Below, piece after piece: positions 1-5,113 of a stretch of 17,051 bases of DNA (positions within the stretch are counted from its first letter, which is position 1; every line of letters starts with the position of its first letter). The position numbers and the translations under genes are program-made. The notes beneath the pieces were generated by a model that saw only the letters and a list, made by a program, of their open reading frames with translations, was not told where the DNA came from and did not search any database. Source of the DNA: Caenibius sp964466155 (GTDB lineage Bacteria; Pseudomonadota; Alphaproteobacteria; Sphingomonadales; Sphingomonadaceae); contig CAYXMY010000061.1 in NCBI GenBank assembly GCA_964466155.1, positions 1 to 17,051 on the forward strand, read 5' to 3'.

Positions 1-2
1 AA

Positions 3-263
3 GTGTGGACCACGCGCGAGACCTATCTCGATCAGGTTCCGGGCTTTGTCGAATTTCATCTCCTGCGCGGGCCGGAGGCGGAGGATCACACGTTGTTCGC
101 CTCCCACACGGTATGGCGTTCACGGGACGATTTCGAAGCCTGGACGAAGTCCGAAGCGTTCCGGATGGCGCATCGCAACGCGGGCGATAACAAGCCGCTC
201 TATCTCGGGCACCCGCGCTTCGAAGGGTTTGAAGTGGTGCACACGGTGGCATCGCCTTCCTGA
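3..263 (+). CDS. ABM-domain protein (antibiotic biosynthesis monooxygenase family), 3' part
   Basis: This is the C-terminal 86 codons of a gene that begins before the window; the first in-frame GTG is internal, not a start. The visible part has features of the small dimeric alpha/beta-barrel ABM fold: a VPGFVEFHLLRG strand, then an H-T-V-W-R-S-x-x-D-F-E-A-W segment, then SEAFRMAHRNAG. These match the 'W-x-s-x-x-d-F-x-x-W' core of ABM proteins, which include heme-degrading IsdG-like enzymes and quinol monooxygenases. The residues that would separate heme oxygenase from monooxygenase lie partly upstream, so the substrate is unknown. It converges on the NUDIX gene with a 9-nt gap and no obvious terminator. 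Family call is fairly sure; biochemical role is open. Confidence 0.75.
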   Translation: MWTTRETYLDQVPGFVEFHLLRGPEAEDHTLFASHTVWRSRDDFEAWTKSEAFRMAHRNAGDNKPLYLGHPRFEGFEVVHTVASPS

Positions 264-272
264 CGCGGGCGG

Positions 273-809
273 TCAGCCGATCAGCGAAGGACCGAGCAGA
301 ATGAGCAGGCGGACGTCGATTGCCTTGCCCGCGCGGCGTTGTGCGGCGATGAAGTCCGGTAAATCTGCCAGCGGGACACGGTGGGGGACGATGGTTTCCC
401 CGCCCACACCGCCGCCTGGACCGACTTTCTGCAATCCGGTCGCGCGGACAAGCTGGAAACTTTCGCTGACCATGCCGGGGGAGGAATAGAACTCCCCGCA
501 GTCTTCCAGCTGCGCCGCGCGATACCCGGTCTCTTCTTCCAGTTCGCGCCCCGCGGCGGCGAGGGCATCTTCGCCGGGCAGGCTGTCATCGTCCCCCACG
601 AGGCCGGCGGGCAGTTCGATGCAGGGACGGCCCAAAGGAACGCGAAACTGTTCGACCAGAATGACGTGCCCATCTTCCACTGCCAGGATCACCGCCGCGC
701 GGATGCCGCGTGAGCGGGAGACGTATTCCCATCTGCCCTTGATCTTGGCGGTGATGAAGCGCCCCTCCCACACCACTTCTTCAGGGGCATCGCTATCGGC
801 GTTGCTCAT
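273..809 (-). CDS. NUDIX hydrolase (ADP-ribose pyrophosphatase-like)
   Basis: A 178-residue NUDIX protein expected to cleave a nucleoside diphosphate linked to another group, using divalent metal in the cytosol. The signature R-E-L-E-E-E-T-G is at residues 88-95 with E80 seven residues before it. IELPAGLV (about 64-71) precedes it, as in ADP-ribose/ADP-sugar pyrophosphatases. The usual Gly six residues before E80 is Asp74, and the loop between PAGLV and the helix (GDDDSLPG) seems a few residues longer than in typical members. The ATG at 807-809 is chosen because it overlaps the TGA of the upstream TPM gene as ATGA, implying translational coupling; upstream in-frame extension reads like shadow sequence. 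It is the last gene of the lemA-TPM-TPM-NUDIX operon. The exact substrate cannot be told from sequence. Confidence 0.9.
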   Translation of the reverse strand: MSNADSDAPEEVVWEGRFITAKIKGRWEYVSRSRGIRAAVILAVEDGHVILVEQFRVPLGRPCIELPAGLVGDDDSLPGEDALAAAGRELEEETGYRAAQLEDCGEFYSSPGMVSESFQLVRATGLQKVGPGGGVGGETIVPHRVPLADLPDFIAAQRRAGKAIDVRLLILLGPSLIG

Positions 810-1495
810 AATTCGATCAATCGGTCCGGCAGTTCGTTGATATCGTCGGCTTCGCGGGGCAGTTCGCTGGCCAGGATAGCCCCGACCTGCGCGATTGCCG
901 CGCACATGCCTTCCGCCACGCGGCCTTGTTCCAGTTCGGCGAGCATGGCGGCCATCGCATCGCCCCAGCGTTCGGGAGCGACGCGGGCGGAAATCGCCTC
1001 ATCCGCGATGATCGCCGCGCGATGCTCATGCATCGAAAGATAGATCAGGATGCCGGTCCGCCCGCGCGTGCGCAGTTCCGCCCCGATGCGGAAGGCGGCG
1101 ATGGCGCGCTGGTGCACACGCTCCGTCTTGATGAACCTGGGAATCAGGAAGAACTTCAACGGCTTCCATAGCTGGAGCAGCCACATGCCTGCGAATTTGA
1201 GGAGGGCGACCAGTGCGGCAATGGCAAAGGCGTGGGCCGTGGTCCATTCAAGATTCCAGTGCCCGCTGAGCCAGGCAATTTTGGCAAGATAGAAGTTCGG
1301 CCACAGCGAAAGAACGACTAGCGCGGTAAAGGCGATGAAGGCCGACCATGCGAGCGCGACATCGCTGTAATTGTCCGAACGCTCCGCCAGGATCGTGACG
1401 ATTTCGGCGGAACTCCCGGCCTCTGCCGCGGCGACTGCATCGCTCACCTTGCGGCGGCCCTTGTCATCCAGCCAGTTGGGGGATTGGGTTGCCAT
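806..1495 (-). CDS. TPM-domain membrane protein
   Basis: A 229-residue protein of the TPM-domain family (named for TLP18.3, Psb32 and MOLO-1). The N-terminal part (about 10-45, with SSAEIVTILAERSDNYSDVA) and the C-terminal part (about 120-215, with GRTGILIYLSMHEHRAAIIADEAI) resemble the two halves of a TPM fold. They are separated by a hydrophobic hairpin at about 48-66 and 88-108, so the domain looks split by two membrane helices. The ATG at 1493-1495 follows the TAG of the preceding TPM gene by 2 nt, and its own TGA overlaps the NUDIX start. TPM proteins have been linked to photosystem repair in plants and to phosphatase activity in a plant member; the bacterial role is not settled. Pairing with lemA and a second TPM gene is common, suggesting an envelope function. 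Confidence 0.85.
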   Translation of the reverse strand: MATQSPNWLDDKGRRKVSDAVAAAEAGSSAEIVTILAERSDNYSDVALAWSAFIAFTALVVLSLWPNFYLAKIAWLSGHWNLEWTTAHAFAIAALVALLKFAGMWLLQLWKPLKFFLIPRFIKTERVHQRAIAAFRIGAELRTRGRTGILIYLSMHEHRAAIIADEAISARVAPERWGDAMAAMLAELEQGRVAEGMCAAIAQVGAILASELPREADDINELPDRLIEL

Positions 1496-1497
1496 CT

Positions 1498-2277
1498 CTA
1501 CCAGCTCCCGCTCGCCCCGCCGCCGCCGAAGCTGCCTCCACCGCCGGAAAAGCCACCTCCGCCACCGAAGCCGCCACTGCCGCCCCCGCCGCCGAAACCG
1601 CCGCCGGGGAACAGGATCACCGGCGCGCCGCCGCGATAGGCGCGTCCGCCACGGCTGCCGCGGATCGCGGGCAGCACGAAGAAGAACAGCACGATGCAGA
1701 TCCAGACGATCATCCCGAAGGGGATGCCGCCGTCATCGGCATGCTGTTGCTGCGCGTTGGCCTTCGCCGCCAAGGCCTGGGCCTGATCCGCAGGCAGGGT
1801 AAGCTGCTTGATGATCGCATCGGTCCCGGCCACGATGCCACCGGACATATCGCCGGCCTTGAAACGCGGCAGGATATCGTTGTTGATGATGAGGAACGAC
1901 ATCCCATCGGTCAGCACCGGTTCCAGCCCATAGCCGACTTCGATCCGGATCTTGCGTTCGTTGGGGGCGACGATCAGCAATGCGCCATCGTTGCGCTTCT
2001 CGCTGCCGATGCCCCATTTGCGGCCTAGCTGATAGCCATAGTCGGAGATTTCATAGCCTTGCAGGCTTTGCAAGGTGACCACCACCAACTGGCGCCCAGA
2101 CTGCTGTTCCAGCGCTTCAAGTTTGGTGTTGAGCTGCGATTCCACATCGGGCGGAATGATGTTCGCTTCATCCACCACGCGCCCGGTCAGGGTGGGAAAA
2201 GTCTGTGCTGCCGCTGGCCCTGCGAAGAAGAGGGCCAGCGTCAGGGCGATCAGCAGCCGCCGAAGGGGCGAGGGCAT
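1498..2277 (-). CDS. Exported TPM-domain protein with Gly-rich tail (YgcG-like)
   Basis: 259 residues. A signal peptide covers about 1-24 (RRLLIALTLALFFAGPAAAQ, with cleavage after AAA-Q likely). A TPM domain spans about 30-160, with VVDEANIIPP, a QLVVVTL strand, GALLIVAPNERKIRIEVGYGLE and LTD. A single membrane helix lies at about 187-205. The last ~35 residues are almost all Gly with Phe and Ser, ending ASGSW. This order (signal, TPM, helix, Gly-rich tail) is the classic YgcG layout, so the TPM domain should face the periplasm. It starts 14 nt after the lemA stop, with GGATAG about 7 nt before the ATG, and is followed 2 nt later by the second TPM gene. Molecular activity is unknown; the family call is firm. 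Confidence 0.9.
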   Translation of the reverse strand: MPSPLRRLLIALTLALFFAGPAAAQTFPTLTGRVVDEANIIPPDVESQLNTKLEALEQQSGRQLVVVTLQSLQGYEISDYGYQLGRKWGIGSEKRNDGALLIVAPNERKIRIEVGYGLEPVLTDGMSFLIINNDILPRFKAGDMSGGIVAGTDAIIKQLTLPADQAQALAAKANAQQQHADDGGIPFGMIVWICIVLFFFVLPAIRGSRGGRAYRGGAPVILFPGGGFGGGGGSGGFGGGGGFSGGGGSFGGGGASGSW

Positions 2278-2291
2278 GGCGTGCTATCCGA

Positions 2292-2891
2292 TCAGAGCTT
2301 GCCTTCCAGACTTGGCGCGACTTCCGCGCCCGGCGTGGCGGCCTTGTACGGCGTCATCGGCTTGGCACCATAGAACAGCTTGGCACCGATGGCATCGGGG
2401 AAGGTGCGGATCGTGGTGTTGTACTGCTGGACGGCCTGATTGTAGTCGCGCAGGGAAATGCGGATGCGGTTTTCCTGCCCTTCCAACTGGCTTTGCAGCA
2501 TCTGGTAATTGGTGATGCTCTTCAATTCGGGATAGCGTTCCGAATTGGCCAGCAGACGGCCGAAACCGGCCAGCGATTGCGAAAGCTGTTCCTGCGCGGC
2601 GGAAAATTGCGCCATCTTGGCCGGATCGGTGAGATCGTTGGCCGAAATCTGGACACTGGTTGCCTTGGCGCGGGCTTCGATCACGCCGGTCAAGATGGCC
2701 TTTTCCTGCTCCGCCGCGCCCTTGGCCACTGCGGCCAGATTGGGAACCAGATTGGCGCGTTCCTGGAACGCGGCCTGCACATCCGCCCAGCGCGCCTTGG
2801 CGTTTTCCTCAGCAGTGGGAATGGTGTTGATGCCGCATGCCGAAAGGGCGAGCGCGACAAAAGCGATGAGGGAATTGCGCAACCGGGGCAT
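2292..2891 (-). CDS. LemA family lipoprotein
   Basis: 199 residues, first gene of the lemA-TPM-TPM-NUDIX operon. The chosen start gives a lipoprotein signal with lipobox L16-S17-A18-C19, so Cys19 would be lipid-modified. The mature part is a mostly helical LemA domain: EENAKARWADVQAAFQERAN near 28-47, NLVPNLAAVAKG at 47-58, and the hallmark LRDYNQAVQQYNTTIRTFP at about 147-165. A longer in-frame start at 2978 exists but would bury the lipobox. The ATG at 2891 is preceded by a GGAGG, which settles it. LemA proteins are widespread and membrane-anchored but have no agreed biochemical function. Co-occurrence with TPM genes is a recurrent bacterial pattern. Confidence 0.92.
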   Translation of the reverse strand: MPRLRNSLIAFVALALSACGINTIPTAEENAKARWADVQAAFQERANLVPNLAAVAKGAAEQEKAILTGVIEARAKATSVQISANDLTDPAKMAQFSAAQEQLSQSLAGFGRLLANSERYPELKSITNYQMLQSQLEGQENRIRISLRDYNQAVQQYNTTIRTFPDAIGAKLFYGAKPMTPYKAATPGAEVAPSLEGKL

Positions 2892-2900
2892 GAACCGAGT

Positions 2901-2905
2901 CCTCC
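2901..2905 (-). promoter_or_regulatory. Ribosome binding site of the LemA gene
   Basis: On the reverse strand GGAGG lies 9 nt before the ATG at 2891. It supports the shorter start, the one that exposes a lipobox, over the longer in-frame candidate at 2978. Confidence 0.7.
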
Positions 2906-3085
2906 AGACAGCGGCATCGGCCGATGCACGCCGGATGAAAATAGCGTGCGCATCGCGGTGTGCAAGATCGGCAGACAACTCTTCTGCCTAAACCCTTGTG
3001 GGGGCTGCGCTTCGGTGGCAAAATTCCCGCGTTAACCTTGGCCGCAGGCACCGGACCGGGCCGGAGGGAGGAAAGGATATATCGC

Positions 3086-3505
3086 ATGCTTAAGGAATTC
3101 AGGGAATTCATTGCCCGGGGCAATGTGCTCGATCTCGCCGTGGCCGTGATCATTGGCGGAGCTTTCGGAGCGATCGTCAAATCGTTGACCGACGACATCA
3201 TCATGCCGGTCATTGGGGCGATTTTCGGCGGGCTCGACTTTTCCAACCATTTCATCCTGCTCAGCACCCCTGCCGGCTATACCGGCTCGACGACTGATTT
3301 CGCGGAACTGAAGAAAGCGGGCGCGGCGATGATCGGGTATGGCGAATTCATCAGCGTCCTCATTAATTTCCTCATCCTCGCCTTCATCATCTTCCTGCTG
3401 GTCCGCACTGCGAACAAGCTCATGAAGAAGCCCGAAGAAGCGCCCGCTGGCCCGACCGAAGTCGAACTGCTGACCGAAATTCGCGATGCGCTGAAGAAAT
3501 CCTGA
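3086..3505 (+). CDS. mscL: Large-conductance mechanosensitive channel MscL
   Basis: 139 residues, close to the ~136 of the E. coli protein. MscL is a homopentameric inner-membrane channel that opens under membrane tension and releases solutes on hypo-osmotic shock. The N-terminal helix MLKEFREFIARGNVLDLAVA runs into TM1, whose pore-lining segment is VAVIIGGAFGAIVKSLTDDIIMP (about 19-41). TM2 is at about 87-107 (EFISVLINFLILAFIIFLLVR). The periplasmic loop lies between them and a charged C-terminal helix (VELLTEIRDALKK) ends the protein. A purine-rich GGAGGGAGGAAAGG precedes the ATG at 3086. In-frame codons upstream (from 2960) have no MscL character. It diverges from lemA across ~195 bp and ends 56 nt before a strong terminator. 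Confidence 0.98.
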   Translation: MLKEFREFIARGNVLDLAVAVIIGGAFGAIVKSLTDDIIMPVIGAIFGGLDFSNHFILLSTPAGYTGSTTDFAELKKAGAAMIGYGEFISVLINFLILAFIIFLLVRTANKLMKKPEEAPAGPTEVELLTEIRDALKKS

Positions 3506-3561
3506 ATTCCCTTATGCGCTGCCCGTCCGGCATGCGCTGGTAAAGCGGGGAAGCATCGTTC

Positions 3562-3595
3562 GGGGGTGGCCTTGTCGGCTGCCCCCTTTTCTTTT
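3562..3595 (+). terminator. Intrinsic terminator after mscL
   Basis: A 10-bp stem pairs GGGGGTGGCC (3562-3571) with GGCTGCCCCC (3577-3586), including two G-U pairs, with loop TTGTC. It is followed by TTTTCTTTT at 3587-3595. It separates mscL from the tmRNA gene that begins about 20 nt later. Confidence 0.85.
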
Positions 3596-3609
3596 GCCGG
3601 GTGCGGACC

Positions 3610-3615
3610 TATATC
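3610..3615 (+). promoter_or_regulatory. Possible -10 element of the tmRNA gene
   Basis: TATATC matches TATAAT at five of six positions and sits just before the first structured tmRNA bases. A -35 with normal spacing would fall in the T-tract of the mscL terminator (about 3587-3592), where the match is poor. If real, promoter and terminator overlap. The evidence is position and one hexamer only. Confidence 0.35.
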
Positions 3616-3616
3616 G

Positions 3617-3962
3617 GGATTGCCGGTTTCGACCGGCTATGGCGATAAATTGCGGCGTGCAATAGGCACAGCGGACCCGGGGGCAGTACCCGGCGGCTCC
3701 ACCACCTCCCTCGGCTACGGGGGAAATGACGGGGCCGAACCAGGATCGACGTGTGTTGAAAGACGTTGTTTTCGCCCGGGCTGAGTAACCCGTTAAAGGC
3801 TCAAAACTCACAAGTGCCAACGACAACGAAGCACTTGCTCTCGCTGCGTAATTTTAGGGCCTAACGGCCTGACCTTACAAAGCCAAGAGCACGGTTCGGA
3901 CCGAACCGGGTAACAGAATCGGAAACCGGGGGCCCGGGGGTGCCTAGCAACAGAAACCCCCA
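3617..3962 (+). ncRNA. ssrA: Circularly permuted (two-piece) tmRNA
   Basis: tmRNA rescues stalled ribosomes with SmpB and tags the nascent chain for proteolysis. The gene order is permuted. The acceptor piece comes first and ends in CCGGG-(7-nt loop)-CCCGG, then CGGCTCC and encoded ACCA at 3701-3704. The coding piece begins at 3731 with GGGGCCG, which pairs with CGGCTCC over 7 bp, including the G-U at position 3 that alanyl-tRNA synthetase recognises. GGGGCCGAACCAGGATCGAC matches the conserved tmRNA 5' end. The tag frame is at 3816-3851. Downstream hairpins include CGGTTCGG-A-CCGAACCG at 3892-3908 and a G5/C5 stem at 3936-3961, consistent with the pseudoknot region. The spacer 3705-3730 should be cut out during maturation. 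Outer ends are estimated to within ~10-15 nt. Confidence 0.93.
3816..3851 (+). other. tmRNA proteolysis tag reading frame
   Basis: Eleven codons from the GCC resume codon to TAA encode ANDNEALALAA. The full tag would carry one more Ala from the charged tmRNA. The AND(N) start and LAA-type end are the standard tag pattern read by SspB/ClpXP-type adaptors and proteases. The ANDNEALALAA form fits Sphingomonadales from memory; no database was consulted. Confidence 0.92.
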
Positions 3963-3970
3963 CCTTATCG

Positions 3971-4231
3971 TCATCGTTGGATTTTCGGCCGGGTGGCTTG
4001 CGGTTCGCCTGCTTTGCCAGCCTGCTCGTGACGCAGGCAGTCGAGAATCTTGGCCCCGGCCATGAATACGGCGCCGGTGCAGGCCAGAAACAGCAGCTTG
4101 CCGCCCCAGCCGGGGAATGTGTCGAGATAGACCTTGCCGCGCTCGCACGCGCCCAGCGCAAGGGCGTAAATGATCAGGAAAGCTTCCCAACGAGTCTTGA
4201 TGACGAACAGCCTGCCGATCTTGCGAACCAT
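3971..4231 (-). CDS. Small two-helix inner-membrane protein, unknown function
   Basis: 86 residues. The N-terminus is basic and short (MVRKIGRLFVIKTRWEAF), then two hydrophobic segments at about 17-29 and 44-60 are separated by a loop with GKVYLDTFPGWGGK. The tail is hydrophilic and basic. A clean GAGG lies about 5 nt before the ATG on the reverse strand, which makes this a real gene rather than a shadow frame. I know similar small proteins in sphingomonads only as hypothetical proteins, and can assign no activity. It stands alone between ssrA (convergent, stop about 9 nt from the tmRNA end) and tetR, with 149 nt on its 5' side for its own promoter. Confidence 0.8.
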   Translation of the reverse strand: MVRKIGRLFVIKTRWEAFLIIYALALGACERGKVYLDTFPGWGGKLLFLACTGAVFMAGAKILDCLRHEQAGKAGEPQATRPKIQR

Positions 4232-4380
4232 GTTTACCTCTCATTAGGTATAACCTGTGCAACCTTCGTGCCAGATGCGGATCGTGGCCATCGCGTGGCG
4301 GTATCGCGTGCCGAAGTGTAAGGCGTTCCGACACTGCGCGCGTGGTTGCGATTTCATGGAAAATCGGGGCGCCGTCCCGG

Positions 4381-5031
4381 TCAGGTATCGTCCAGCCCGG
4401 CGGTTGTGGGCCGCCCGATCAGGCGGTTCGCCACGGCGATCATGCGTGGTTCATGCCGTGCCAGATGGGCGTCGAGCGCGGCCCCTTCGGGCAGGGTGCC
4501 GTATTGCGCCACGGCATGGCCGAACATCATGTCGCACACCGCCTCGGCGGTGACGGTGGCGTCGAGTGCGGGTTCGCCGGGCAGATCGGCGATGATGCCC
4601 GTCAGCCGCGCAACGGCCCATTCCATGCGGGCGGCAATCATGGCACGTACATCGCGCAGCGCGGGTTCCTCGCCACGCAGAATACGGTGCATGGCTTGGG
4701 CATCGGGGGACAGCATCACTCGCAGGCAGACATCGACGAACGCGCAGACGGGATCGCGAAAGGCCGATTTGCCGATCAGCGGATTGTCCTGAAACCAGTG
4801 ATCGAGCCGCCATTCCGCCGTGGCGCGCAGCAGCGCGTCCTTGTCGGCAAAGCGGCTGTAGATGGTGTGCTTGCTCATCCGTTCGCGCTGGGCGAGCGTG
4901 TCGAACGTGACCGCTGCATATCCGCCCGCGGCATAGAGCGTCCAGGCTTGCCGGAGGATGCGCTCGGTCTTTGCCGCGCCATCGCCGGCGCGGGGCCTCC
5001 CTGGTTTTGCGCTGTCTGCCCGTTTCGTCAT
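4381..5031 (-). CDS. TetR/AcrR family transcriptional regulator
   Basis: 216 residues. The N-terminal DNA-binding domain (about 20-66) includes TERILRQAWTLYAAGGYAAVTFDTLAQRERMSKHTIYSRFADKDALLRA in outline, with the recognition helix at about 53-61 (SKHTIYSRF). The rest is an all-helical ligand/dimerisation domain of unspecified specificity. The ATG at 5029-5031 has GAGAGG just upstream; a longer in-frame extension up to 5403 overlaps the divergent amidohydrolase gene and lacks TetR character. It is divergent from the M20 gene across 82 bp that hold two inverted repeats. That layout suggests it represses itself and/or the amidohydrolase, by analogy with many TetR divergons. The ligand is unknown. 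Confidence 0.92.
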   Translation of the reverse strand: MTKRADSAKPGRPRAGDGAAKTERILRQAWTLYAAGGYAAVTFDTLAQRERMSKHTIYSRFADKDALLRATAEWRLDHWFQDNPLIGKSAFRDPVCAFVDVCLRVMLSPDAQAMHRILRGEEPALRDVRAMIAARMEWAVARLTGIIADLPGEPALDATVTAEAVCDMMFGHAVAQYGTLPEGAALDAHLARHEPRMIAVANRLIGRPTTAGLDDT

Positions 5032-5051
5032 CGGCCTCTCTTGCCCTGTAT

Positions 5052-5067
5052 TTGGTACTGGTGCCAA
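5052..5067. promoter_or_regulatory. Inverted repeat, candidate TetR operator 1
   Basis: TTGGTAC-TG-GTGCCAA: seven-base arms, six of seven pairing, with a 2-bp centre. It lies between the divergent tetR and M20 start codons, nearer tetR. The size fits a TetR-type dimer site, but the protein assignment is an inference from location. Confidence 0.5.
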
Positions 5068-5079
5068 GCTATGACTGCT

Positions 5080-5099
5080 GATAATAACACGGTATGTTA
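5080..5099 (+). promoter_or_regulatory. Candidate -10 element and overlapping inverted repeat (operator 2)
   Basis: GATAAT at 5080-5085 matches TATAAT at five of six positions for rightward transcription of the M20 gene; no good -35 is seen. TAACA-CGGTA-TGTTA at 5085-5099 is a perfect 5-bp-arm inverted repeat that would cover the start point. On the opposite strand the same AT-rich block offers TATTAT (5081-5086) as a possible tetR -10. A repressor bound here could silence both genes. Confidence 0.45.
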
Positions 5100-5104
5100 C
5101 TATT

Positions 5105-5110
5105 AAGGAG
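5105..5110 (+). promoter_or_regulatory. Ribosome binding site of the M20 amidohydrolase
   Basis: AAGGAG is 3 nt before the ATG at 5114 and 6 nt before a second ATG at 5117. Spacing favours the second ATG, so the protein may be one residue shorter than annotated. Confidence 0.7.
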
Positions 5111-5113
5111 CGG

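Noticed and set aside
1555..1615. Gly-codon repeats in the TPM gene as a tandem DNA repeat or CRISPR-like array
   Set aside because: Irregular units of Gly/Phe/Ser codons within an intact frame; normal for YgcG-like tails.
1489..2028. Plus-strand frame opposite the Gly-rich TPM gene
   Set aside because: Ala/Pro-rich translation is simply the complement of the Gly codons in the TPM tail.
4247..4274. CTGGCA-16 bp-TATACC as promoter of the 86-residue membrane protein (reverse strand)
   Set aside because: Hexamers are moderate, but the start point would fall inside the SD, leaving almost no leader. Not reported as a feature.
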